Assembly: GCF_036320965.1 (NCBI RefSeq)
Contig: NC_092228.1
Span: 19,862,469 to 19,926,468 of the forward strand
DNA length: 64,000 nt
DNA from: Panulirus ornatus
Taxonomy: Eukaryota; Arthropoda; Malacostraca; Decapoda; Palinuridae
Direction of reading: 5' to 3'
Position 1 is the first letter of the stretch, and every line of letters starts with the position of its first letter. Shown in pieces: positions 32,318 to 42,400 of the stretch. The notes under the pieces are model-generated. The model saw only the letters and a list, made by a program, of their open reading frames with translations. It was not told the origin of the DNA and made no database searches. A program made the translations under genes and the position numbers.

Positions 32318-32340
32318 GCGCTACCTCGCAAACGCGGGAG
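32318..32340 (+). promoter_or_regulatory. Conserved 3' hairpin motif of the RTE/short-element family
   Basis: The segment contains CTCGCAAACGCGGG, a 5-bp stem (one U-G pair) around a 4-base loop. The same motif, with loops AAAC, TAAC or CAAC, is near the 3' end of most element copies here (for example 26920, 32455 minus, 35025, 35195, 35350 minus, 39260 minus). Its position suggests the site at which the element's reverse transcriptase binds its RNA; this is inference. Confidence 0.5.
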
Positions 32341-32368
32341 ACAGCGACAAAGTATAATAAATAAATAA

Positions 32369-32372
<4 letters not shown>

Positions 32373-32426
<54 letters not shown>
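32373..32426. repeat. (AT)n between two RTE tails
   Basis: AT tract at the centre of the tail-to-tail pair of RTE copies. Confidence 0.98.
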
Positions 32427-32430
<4 letters not shown>

Positions 32431-34170
32431 TGGTATTATACTTTGTCGCTGTCTCCCGCGTTAGCGAGGTGGCGCAAGGAAACAGACGAAAGAATGGCCC
32501 AACCCACCCACATACACATGTATATACATACACGTCCACACACGCACATATACATACTTATACATTTCAACGTGTACATATATATGCATACACAGACATA
32601 TACATATATACACGTGTACATCATTAATACTTGCTGCCTTTATTCATTTTCGTCGCCACCCCGCCACACATGAAATGACAACCCCCTCCCCCCGCATGCG
32701 TGTGAGGTAGCGCTAGGAAAGACAACAAAGGCCACATTCGTTCACACTCAGTCTCTAGCCGTCATGTATAATGCACCGAAACCACAGCTCCCTTTCCACA
32801 TTCAGGCCCCACAAAACTGTCCGTGGTTTACCCCAGACGCTTCACACGCCCTGGTTCAATCTATTGACAACACGTATACCACATTGTTCCACATTGTTCC
32901 CCGGTATACCACATTGTTCCAGTTCACTCTATTCCTTGCACGCCTTCACCCTCCTGCATGTTCAGGCCGCGATCGCTCAAAATCTTTTTCACTCCATCCT
33001 TCCACCTCCAATTTGGTCTCCCACTTCTTCTCTTTCCCTCCACCTCTGACAAATATATCCTTTTTGTCAATCTTTCCTCACTCATTCTCTCCATGTGACC
33101 AAACCATTTCAATACACCCTCTTCTGCCTTCTCAAACACACTCTTTTTATTACCACACATCTCTCTTACCCTTACATTACTTACTCGATCAAACCACCTC
33201 ACACCACATATTGTCCTCATACATCTCATTTCCAACACATCCACCCTCCTTCGCCCACGCCTCGCAACCATATAACATTGTTGGAACCACTATTCCTTCA
33301 AATATACCCATTTTTGCTGTGCGAGATAATGTTCTCGCCTTCCACACATTTTTCAACGCTCCCAGAACTTTTGCCCTCTACCCCACTATGTGACCCACTT
33401 CCGCTTCCATAGTTCCATCCGCTGCCAAATCCACTCCCATGTATCTAAAATACTTCACTTCCTCCAGTTCTTCTCCATCCAAACTTACCTCCCAGTTGAA
33501 TTGTCCTTCAACCCTACTGTACCTAATAACCTTGCTCTTATTCACATTTACTCTCAGCTTTCTTCTTCTGCACACTTTACCAAACTCAGTCACCAGCTTC
33601 TGCAGTTTCTCACCCGAATCAGCCACCAGCGCTGTATTATCAGCGAACAACAGCTGACTCACTTCCCTAGCCCTCTCATCCACAACAGACTGCATACTTG
33701 CCTCTTTCTCCAAAACTCTTGCGTTCACCTCTCTAACAACCCCATCCATAGACAAATTAAACACACATGGAGACATCGCGCACCCGTGCCGCAAACCGAC
33801 ATTCACTGAGAACCTATCGCTTTCCTCTCTTCCTACTCGTACCAACCCCTGACTTTACTCCCAAAACATTCCCAAACCACTCTTCTTCTTTACCCTTGAG
33901 CTTCGTTTCACTCAGAGCCAAAACATCCAGGTTCCTTTCCTCAAACATTCTATCCTATCTTTCCTTTCTCATCTTGTTTACATCCACACACATTTAGACA
34001 CCCCAATCTGAGCCTTCGAGGAGGATGAGCACTCCCCGCGTGACTCCTTCTTCTGTTTTCCCTTTTAGAAAGTTAAAATATAGGAGGGGAGGGTTTCTAG
34101 CCCCCGCTTCCGTCCCCTTTAGTCGCCTTCTACGACACGTGAGGAATGCGTGGGAAGTATTCTTTTTCCC

Positions 34171-34171
<1 letters not shown>
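32427..34171 (-). mobile_element. RTE-like element, internally deleted inverted copy
   Basis: A minus-strand copy with a complete 3' UTR (32427-32920), the C-terminal two-thirds of the reverse transcriptase after motif A (about 32924-33845) and then directly the first part of the endonuclease and the head (about 33846-34171). The middle (rest of endonuclease and RT boxes up to motif A) is missing, with the junction near 33838-33850. The RT part keeps GLRHGCAMSPCVF and the ADN form of the catalytic box (LFADNTAL instead of FADDTAL), so it is inactive. Frames at 32924-33271 and 33378-33845 are separated by further shifts. The head passes into (AT)n at 34172. Confidence 0.88.

Positions 34172-34247
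<76 letters not shown>
34172..34247. repeat. (AT)n microsatellite
   Basis: AT tract between the head of the deleted RTE copy and the next RTE fragment. Confidence 0.98.
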
Positions 34248-34250
<3 letters not shown>

Positions 34251-34476
34251 TTCACCCTCTCAATCAATACCCTCACATATAATTTCCCAGGAATATTCAA
34301 CAAACTTATACCTCTGTAATTTGAACACTCACCTTTATCTCCTTTGCCTTTGTACAGTGCCACTTTGGATGCATTCCGCCAATCCTCATGCACTTCACCA
34401 TGAGCCACACATACATTAAATTTCCTTATCAACCTATCAACAACACAGTCACCCCCTTTTTTTAATGGATTCCACT
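34248..34476 (-). pseudogene. RTE reverse-transcriptase fragment
   Basis: A minus-strand fragment of the RT region with HGEVHEDWRNASKVALYKG and YRGISLLNIPGK, corresponding to about 30725-30955 of the near-intact element. It is cut at its downstream end by (AT)n and on the other side joins directly to an RTE 3' fragment in the opposite orientation. Confidence 0.85.
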
Positions 34477-34486
34477 CCCAGGGGGA

Positions 34487-35062
34487 AGTGGGAGACCAAA
34501 TTGGAGGTGGAAGGATGAGTGAAAAAGATTATGAGCGATCGGGGCCGGAACATACAGGAGGGTGAAAGGCGTGCAAGGTATAGATTGAATTGGAACGATG
34601 TGGTATACCGGGGTCGACGTGCTGTCAGTGGATTGAACCAGGGCATGTGAAGCGTTTGAGGTAAACCGTGGAAAGTTTTGTGGGCCCTGAATGTGGAAAG
34701 GGATCTGTGGTTTCGGTGCATTGTACATGACAGCTAGAGACTGAGTGTGAACGAATGTGGCCTTTGTTGTCTTTTCCTAGCGTTACCTCGCGCGCATGCG
34801 GGGGGAGGGGGTTGTCATTTCATGTGTGGCGGGGTGTCGACGGAAATGAATAAAGGCAGCAAGTATGAATTATGTACATGGGTATATATGTATATATCTG
34901 TGTATGTATATATATGTATACGTTGAAATATATAAGTATGTATATGTGCGTGTGTGGACGTGTATGTATATACATGAGTATGTGGGTGGGTTGGGCCATT
35001 CTTTCGTCTGTTTCCTTGCGCTACCTCGCTAACGTGGGAGACAGCGACAAAGTTTGATAAAT

Positions 35063-35067
<5 letters not shown>
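34487..35067 (+). mobile_element. RTE 3' end with full-length 3' UTR
   Basis: Begins with the last 40 or so codons of the RTE protein (GRPNWRW region), then the complete 3' UTR including a segment (about 34690-34930) that is missing from the element at 29049. An additional GTTACCTCGC-type motif lies near 34780. It ends with the hairpin motif and TGATAAATAAAATA, and then (AT)n. Confidence 0.85.

Positions 35068-35102
<35 letters not shown>
35067..35102. repeat. (AT)n microsatellite
   Basis: AT tract directly after the RTE tail. Confidence 0.97.
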
Positions 35103-35112
<10 letters not shown>

Positions 35113-35234
35113 CCAAAAGAAGGAACAGAGAAGGGGGCCAGGTGAGGATTTTCCCTCTAAGGCCCAGTCCTCTGTTCTTAACGCTACCTCGCAAATGCGG
35201 GAAATGGCGAATCGTATGAAAAAAAAAAGAAAAA

Positions 35235-35241
<7 letters not shown>
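35103..35241 (+). mobile_element. Short non-autonomous element, 3' half (copy D)
   Basis: The middle block (GAGAAGGGGGCCAGGTGAGG) and the tail (CGCTACCTCGCAAATGCGGG) of the short element, without the head. It ends in an A-rich run and (AT)n. Confidence 0.8.

Positions 35242-35290
<49 letters not shown>
35242..35290. repeat. (AT)n microsatellite
   Basis: AT tract between the tail of copy D and an inverted RTE tail. Confidence 0.97.
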
Positions 35291-35293
<3 letters not shown>

Positions 35294-35326
35294 ATTTATC
35301 AAACTTTATATATATGTATATATATA

Positions 35327-35395
35327 TTCAATTTTTTGCTTTGTCGCTGTCTCCCGCGTTTGCGAGGTAGCGCAAGGAAACAGACGAAAGAATAT
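35327..35395 (-). mobile_element. RTE tail fragment
   Basis: The plus strand reads GTCTCCCGCGTTTGCGAGGT and CAGACGAAAGAATA, the reverse complement of the RTE tail motif and the UTR just before it. Confidence 0.8.
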
Positions 35396-35664
35396 ATACG
35401 CGTGATTTTATGAAGGATGAGAAAGGAGTGAGTGTGTTAAGAATGTTAATAAAGCTATGAGAGCGACCTTGTTGTTTTCTTCTTGTATGTGGGGGAATTT
35501 GTGGGTCGCTGTGAACCCCACGGCTCTGGCTGGGCGAATATGTGTTTCTCTCTCACCGTGAGAGGCTGACCTTGTGACGCAGGCACTGTAGTACCACCAC
35601 CTCTTGATGGCTCTTAACCTAGTTAGCAAGGATGGTGGGACGACCCCCGGAGGTGTAGGAGTAG

Positions 35665-35705
<41 letters not shown>

Positions 35706-35861
35706 TTACTACGACCCTAGAACGACCCTGGTCTCCATAATGAAGCCTCCTCCTCCTACACACTGTACGTTATGGAGTTTTAATGGTTTGGCCAAACTGG
35801 TTATTTGTAAGACGTTTTCTTGTTACATTTCCTCTCGTGTCATGTTGTTAATGGGGGTTTG
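35396..35861. other. Unique spacer with an ACT triplet tract
   Basis: About 470 bp of single-copy-looking sequence with (ACT)n at 35667-35711. No gene seen. Confidence 0.5.
35667..35711. repeat. (ACT)n microsatellite
   Basis: Trinucleotide tract of about 45 bp with one ATT interruption. Confidence 0.97.
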
Positions 35862-36150
35862 ATGTTAACATTAACTTTAACGTTATCATTAACTTTAGTG
35901 ATATCAGTAGCTGTAATGTTATCATTAACTTTAACGTTATCATTAACTTTAGTGATATCAGTAGCTGTAATGTTATCATTAACTTTAACGTTATCATTAA
36001 CTTTAATGATATCAGTAGCTGTAATGTTATCATTAACTTTAATGTTATCAGTAGGTTTAATGTTATCAGTAAGTTTAATGCTGGTGAATTTGGTGTTATC
36101 ATTAGGTTTAATGTTTCATGTAGGTTTAATGATATCAGCAGGTTTAAAGG
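35862..36150. repeat. 18-bp units organised as a 54-bp higher-order repeat
   Basis: Eighteen-base units of three kinds, two like GTTATCATTAACTTTAAC and one like GATATCAGTAGCTGTAAT, repeat in fixed order, so the real period is 54 bp for about three copies. After about 36040 the order dissolves into single diverged 18-bp units (GTTATCAGTAGGTTTAAT type). Confidence 0.9.
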
Positions 36151-36600
36151 TATTCTATTCTTTCGCCACCATTAAGATGTGACGTCATACATAGACCGCT
36201 GTGTGAGCGGTTTTTCGCTAACGTTAGTCATGGTTGGTGCTAGACACGTGCACGTGAGGCTGCCTTCCTCTGTATCTCGAGAGAGAGAGAGACACAGAGC
36301 CATGCTGTCCTGGAGCACCGACACGCATCACACTCCTGTAGTGAGGCACATAACACACGGGCAGCACCTACCCTCCCAGTCCAGGCCATCTAGGGTAAAA
36401 AATATCGTATGACGAAAAGGAATGAAGAAACGAATCACGATTGCTCGAGTGGTGTTGTGAGTGCTGAGGAAGAGGGAAGGACGAAGGAAGGAATAGCATT
36501 CCACACTTGTGCTGTTCGAGGAGAGATGGAGATATGGTAACGGGCAGGCCTCGTGGGGGGAGTGTACACATAGAAACTATGGGAAGCAGCAGCAGCAGCC
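36151..36600. other. Unique spacer
   Basis: Single-copy-looking sequence with a short GA run near 36281. Nothing recognised. Confidence 0.45.
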
Positions 36601-37010
36601 TAGACGCGTGACAACACGGCTCCAAACCTTAGTGGAAAGGACTCATCATGCACGCAGCTTAGGAGACCAGCGGCCGATTTGATACCTGTGGAACAGGGAG
36701 GGAGCAGCATGATGATAAATGGATGATCAATGAAACAGATGACTTCTGGCTCCAATCTTAACTGGTATAGAGAGGTGGAGGAAGAACCGCCCAGCGTAGG
36801 TGAGCCGTACTTCATACTGGAGTGAATGAAAATCTTGTAGATGAGAAACATATGCTCATAAGATATATTCATGGCTCCTTGATACAACACACCCAGCTTT
36901 CCGGGAGGAAGTCTTGTGTTGCTGTGTACGGTGCTGTGTCCAGTGTAGAGTGGAAGATATGGTTATGTCCAACATGTCTGTTATGGTAAGGATGGATCGC
37001 TGTGTCTTTG
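36601..37010 (-). pseudogene. Jockey-like LINE reverse-transcriptase C-terminal relic
   Basis: On the minus strand a frame reads FLIYKIFIHSSMKYGSPTLG followed by GGSSSTSLYQL and LIDHPFI-like sequence (about 36690-36860). Upstream, in another frame, is LDITISSTLHWTQH. These match the family patterns LGV.ISS.L.W..H and YK.F(I/V)RS.MEY.SP.WGG, found just after the catalytic region of Jockey/CR1-type LINEs. Stops and frame changes show that it is dead. The frames at 37010-37366 may belong to the same element, but no motif is clear there. It is a different family from the RTE at 29049. Confidence 0.65.
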
Positions 37011-37617
37011 AGACTGAACTGAGCAGAACCAAATGGAGGGAATGGTGGTGTAGCAGCAGCCATGTGAAGCAGGTCACCAGCTTCGCCATTACGAAGGTGC
37101 AAAGTGAGAGAGGTATTGTGCTCCGTGCAAGAACAAGTATTAGGGTGAGTGAGGGAAGGGAAAGCAAGTTGACGTATGATATGGAATTCTGTTAGCTTAA
37201 GAGGGAGAAGTTCCACGTGTTTCAAAGATTTTGGAGATAACAGAAGTACGAAGCGAAGGGCGGTGGTCGAGAGGGTTGCCATAAGTCTCCTTTCATTGGA
37301 ATGGACTGCACCAAGGCATGCTTCTGAGAGGAAGGGAAACTTTGGGATTTTCAGACAGAAATACATTACGATGGAAAGGACTTTTATTTCCTTAGATCAT
37401 GGATGCACAGCCGCCTGCCTGCCTGCCTGTCCCCACGCGCGCGCGCGCTCGCGTGTGTTGGCCCTGGACTAAAGGAACGTGCAAGAACGTCATTACATTG
37501 AGTTACAGAGTTTCTGTAAACGTTTGCCTCAAGACCAGAGGATCCAAGAGTGGCGTGAGAAGACTGCTATTCAGGCTGGATCATTCTGCTCCACTTTGCA
37601 CAGCTGCCAACAGACGT

Positions 37618-37620
<3 letters not shown>

Positions 37621-37684
<64 letters not shown>
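37621..37684. repeat. (CT)n microsatellite
   Basis: CT dinucleotide tract of 64 bp. Confidence 0.98.
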
Positions 37685-37687
<3 letters not shown>

Positions 37688-38491
37688 GAACGTCTCAGCA
37701 CGTTCAAGGGACTTGATGCAGAGTGAGCGGTGACAGTTCACACCCCGTCCTGAGACAAGGTGACCACGAAGATTTGAGAAACAGGTTTGGGATGTTGAGT
37801 GATAGGTAGGCGAATCTTTCCCTCTCTCTGTGGGCGAGTATGGGTCTCATGAATGAGTAATGAGGCTCATTCTATCAATATTCAGTGGTTGATAAGCAAT
37901 TGCATATAATGAATTACATTAATAATGAATGAATAAGACAATGTATGATTTATATGACATCTTCATATTAAGTTTTCTATTAAATGCTGGTCCAGATATA
38001 CAAGGACAGACGCGTCTCTGTGGATGTGAATGGATCCACCGGTCCCGTCGTGGCGTTTTTATACGCAGGGACACAAAGATATTGCGTATAATGAAGCAGC
38101 GATTACGTATCGCAAGGATCAAGTGTCTGGTGACAGTGCTTGACATGCATACTGATAACAGTGTCTGACATGACTTGTCAGACGTGGCGCGCCCTGATAA
38201 GACGAGTTCATTGCTTGACATGCCTTCATGGCTTGTCTGCCATGACTGACATTACCTGACGTGAGTGATTTGAGCAGGTCTGACATGACTGTGGTGTGCC
38301 TGAGGGTGACGTGAGGCACAGCCAATATAGAAGCCAGTGTTCTCGTGAGGTGTCAGGAGTATGTGTGTCCCTGCTACCGAGCCGTGGGCCACACGCCCGC
38401 CTGCTGCTTCCCATAGTTTGTATGGAGACCAACCATACGAGGATTAACCGTTGTGGTACCACCCTCTGTCCTCGACCGTCAGACCCTTACA

Positions 38492-38493
<2 letters not shown>

Positions 38494-38567
<74 letters not shown>
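38494..38567. repeat. (CT)n microsatellite
   Basis: CT dinucleotide tract of about 74 bp. Confidence 0.98.
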
Positions 38568-38569
<2 letters not shown>

Positions 38570-38839
38570 AGAGGGCAGGTAATCGCAGGTAGATGGTTCA
38601 TTTATTTTTTTTTTGCCCGCTTACCCCGCTTGCTAATTAATGAGAATGATGATGATGATGATGATGAAGGAAGGAGCATTAATTATAACACGGGCTCTGC
38701 CAAGGTTACGTTTCTGGTTGTTGATTAAATGATACGAAATGAGACATCAAAGGTGGCGAGCGGAAGGGCTGGATATTGTGAGGAATTATATTCCTGTGCA
38801 ACGAATAGATGGATGTTTGTGTTTCTGTAATTAATGATG

Positions 38840-38842
<3 letters not shown>

Positions 38843-38916
<74 letters not shown>
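38843..38916. repeat. (AT)n tract at head of short element copy E
   Basis: AT tract of about 74 bp followed by a short ATTTATTT run and the element head at 38937. Confidence 0.98.
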
Positions 38917-38919
<3 letters not shown>

Positions 38920-38936
38920 TATTTATTTATTTATAT

Positions 38937-39180
38937 ATTATCCCTGGGGGATAAGGGAGAAAGAATACTTCCCACGTATTCCCTGCGTGTCGTAGAAGGC
39001 TACTAAAAGGGGAGGGGGGGCGGGGGGGGGGAGGCTGGAAATCCTCCCCTCCAATTTTGACTTTTCCAAAAGAAGGTGAACAGAGAAGGGGGCCAAGTGA
39101 GGATTTTCCCCTCAAAGGGTAGTCGTCTGTTCTTGACACAACCTTACTGACACGGGAAATGGTGAATATGATGAAAAAAA
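38937..39180 (+). mobile_element. Short non-autonomous RTE-related element, copy E
   Basis: Same three-block structure as copies A-C: head ATTATCCCTGGGGGATAAGG, middle block with GAGAAGGGGGCCAAGTGAGG and a diverged tail (ACAACCTTACTGACACGGGA). A G-run near 39015 is expanded. It is followed by (AT)n. Confidence 0.8.
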
Positions 39181-39182
39181 AA

Positions 39183-39184
<2 letters not shown>

Positions 39185-39229
<45 letters not shown>
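39185..39229. repeat. (AT)n microsatellite
   Basis: AT tract between the tail of copy E and an inverted RTE/short-element tail. Confidence 0.97.
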
Positions 39230-39236
<7 letters not shown>

Positions 39237-39415
39237 TTTTTATGCACATTCGCCGTTTCACGCGTTAGCGAGGTAGCGCTAATATATAATCACAGGCCTC
39301 ACAGTCCTTTCCATGGTTTACCCCATACTTGCCCTCGTTCAGTTCAATGATAGCACGTTAACCCCAGTATACCACATCCCTCCATTTCACTTTATCCTAT
39401 GCACACCATGTATAT
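39230..39415 (-). mobile_element. RTE 3'-end relic fused to a short-element tail
   Basis: On the minus strand the RTE C-terminal end and start of the 3' UTR (around GTGGTATACTGGGG and GGGGTAAACCATGG) are followed by the tail motif AGCGCTACCTCGCTAACGCG and then the GGCGAAT ending typical of the short element. It therefore links the two tail types in one molecule. Confidence 0.75.
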
Positions 39416-39417
39416 AA

Positions 39418-42400
39418 GCGAGCTACTACTTCTGCTACTCCTAAGGTTACTGTTGCTGCTACTGAGGTTACCACTGTTGCTACTGCTGAGGTTACCACTG
39501 TTGCTACTGCTGAGGCTACCACTGTTGCTGCTATTGAGGCTACCACTGTTGTTGTTACTGAGGCTGCCACTGTTGTTGCTACTGAGGCTGCCACTGTTGT
39601 TGCTACTGAGGCTACCACTGTTGCTGCTATTGAGGCTACCACTGTTGTTGCTACTGAGGCTGCCACTGTTGTTGATACTGAGGCTACCACTGTTGCTGCT
39701 ATTGAGGCTACCACTGCTGCTGCTGAGGCTACCACTGTTGCTGCTGAGGCTACCACTTGTTGCTACTGAGGCTACCAATATTGCTGCTGAGGCAACCACT
39801 GTTGTTGCTACTGAGGCAACCACTGTTGTTGCTGAGGAACTACTGTTGCTGCTACTGAGGCTACCACTTGCTTCTGTTGAGTCGACCACTGTTGCTGGTG
39901 CTGAGGTAGCCACTGTTGTTGCTGCTGATGCTACCACTGTTGCTGCCACTGAGACTATTAATGTTCCTGCTTCTGAGGCTGCCACTGTTGCTGCTACTGA
40001 AGCTACTACTGTTGCTACTTCTGAGGCTACCACTGTCGCTGCCGAGGCTACTACTGTTACTGCTACTGAGACTACCAGTGTTGCTGTTGAGGCTACCACT
40101 GTTGCTGTTACTGAGGCTATCACTGTTACTGCTACTGAGGCTATCACTGTTACTGCTACTGAGGCTATCACTGTTGCTGCTACTGAGGCTATCACTGTTG
40201 CTGCTACTGAGGCTACCACTGTTGCTGCTACTGAGGCTACCACTGTTGCTGCTACTGAGGCTATACTGTTGCTGCTACTGAGGCTACCATTGTTGCTGCT
40301 ACTGAGGCTACCACTGTTGCTGCCACTGAGGCTATCACTGTTGCTGCTGAGGCTACCACTGTTGTTACGACTGAGGCAACCACTGTTGTTGCTACTGAGG
40401 CTACCTTTGTTGGTGCTACTGAGGCTATCACTGTTGCTGCTACTGAGGCTACCATTGTTGCTGCTACTGAGGCTACCACTGTTGCTGCTACTGAGGCTAT
40501 CACTGTTGCTGCTGAGGCTACCACTGTTGTTACGACTGAGGCAACCACTGTTGTTGCTACTGAGGTTGCCATTATTACTGAGGCAACCACTGTTGCTACT
40601 ACTGAGGCTATCACTGTTGCTGCTACTGATGCCACTAATGCTGCTGCCACAGAGGCTATCACTGTTGCTGCTACTGAGGCTACCACTGTTGCTGCTACTA
40701 AGGCTCCCACTGTTGCTGCGACTGAGACAACCACTGTTGCTGCTACTGAGGCCACCACTTGTAGTTGCTGAGGCTGCCATTATTGCTACTGAGGCTACCA
40801 CTAATGCTACTACTGAGACAACACTGTTGCTACCACTGAGGCTACTACTGTTGCTGCTACTGAGACCACCACTTACTGCAACTTAGGCTACCACTGCTGC
40901 TGCTACCGAGGTTACCGTTGTTGCTGCTAATGAGGCTACCATTGTTACTGCTGCTGAGGCTATAATTGTTGCTGTTACTGAGGCCACCACTGTTGCTGCT
41001 ACTGAGGCTACCACTGTTGCTGCTACTGAGGCTACCACTGTTGCTGCTACTGAGGCTACCATTGTTGCTGCTACTGAGGCTACCATTGTTGCTGCTACTG
41101 AGGCTACCACTGTTGCTGCTACTGAGGCTACCATTGTAGCTGCTACTGAGGCTACCTCTGTTGCTGCTACTGAGGCTACCACTGTTGCTGCTACTGAGGC
41201 TACCATTGTTGATGCTACTGAGGCTACCATTGTTGCTGCTACTGAGGCTACCTCTGTTGCTGCTACTGAGGCTACCACTGTTGCTACTACTGAGGCTACC
41301 ATTGTTGCTGCTACTGAGGCTACCACTGTTGCTGCTACTGAGGCTACCATTGTTGCTGCTACTGAGGCTACCATTGTTGCTGCTACTGAGGCTATCACTG
41401 TTGCTGCTACTGAGGCTATCACTGTTGCTGCTGCTGAGGCTACCTCTGTTGCTGCTACTGAGGCTACCACTGTTGCTGCTACTGAGGCTACCATTGTTGC
41501 TGCTACTGAGGCTACCACTGTTGCTGCTACTGAGGCTACCATTGTTGCTCCTACTGAGGCTACCATTGTTGCTGCTACTGAGGCTATCATTGTTGCTGCT
41601 ACTGAGACTACCACTGTTGCTGCTGCTGAGGCTACAATTGTTGCTGTTGCTGAGGCTACCACTGTTGCTGCTACTGAGGCTATCACTGTTGCTGCTACTG
41701 AGGCTATCATTGTTGCTGCTGCTGAGGCTACAATTGTTGCTGCTACTGAGGCTACCACTGTTGCTGCTACTGAGGCTACCACTGTTGCTGCTGCTGAGGC
41801 TACAATTGTTGCTGCTACTGAGGCTACCCCTGTTGCTGCTACTGAGGCTATCATTGTTGCTGCTACTGAGGCTATCATTGTTGCTGCTGCTGAGGCTACA
41901 ATTGTTGCTGTTGCTGAGGCTACCACTGTTGCTGCTACTGAGGCTACCACTGTTGCTGCTGCTGAGGCTACCATTGTTGCTGCTGCTGAGGCTATCATTG
42001 TTGCTGCTGCTGAGGCTACAATTGTTGCTGCTACTGAGGCTACCACTGTTGCTGCTACTGAGGCTACCACTGTTGCTGCTGCTGAGGCTACAATTGTTGC
42101 TGCTACTGAGGCTACCACTGTTGCTGCTACTGAGGCTATCATTGTTGCTGCTACTGAGGCTATCATTGTTGCTGCTGCTGAGGCTACAATTGTTGCTGTT
42201 GCTGAGGCTACCATTGTTGCTGCTACTGAGGCTATCACTGTTGCTGCTGCTGAGGCTACCACTGTTGCTGCTGCTGAGGCTATAATTGTTGCTGTTGCTG
42301 AGGCTACCACTGTTGCTGCTACTGAGGCTATCACTGTTGCTGCTATTAAGGCTACCATTGTTGCAGCTACTGAGGCTACCACTGTTGCTGCTACTGAGGC

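Larger units (their letters stand above)
29049..32372 (+). mobile_element. RTE-like non-LTR retrotransposon, nearly full length
   Basis: A 3.3-kb element: 5' UTR (29049-29172), endonuclease and reverse transcriptase in what must once have been one frame, and a short 3' UTR (32169-32372) ending in the hairpin motif and a TAATAAATAAATAA tail that leads into (AT)n. The order (APE-type endonuclease, then RT, no RNase H, simple-repeat tail) is that of the RTE group; the clade is by recalled resemblance. One single-base deletion near 29790 separates the two halves; otherwise about 1000 codons are open. Compared with the copy at 34487-35067, its 3' UTR has lost about 240 bp. An inverted, deleted copy follows at 32427. 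Confidence 0.9.
37011..38842. other. Unique segment with two CT tracts
   Basis: About 1.8 kb of mostly single-copy-looking sequence. It contains CT tracts (37621-37684, 38494-38567), a short GAT tract (38646-38667), an alternating CG stretch near 37436-37452 and, at about 38145-38300, seven or so scattered TGACATG motifs. No gene recognised. Confidence 0.45.
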
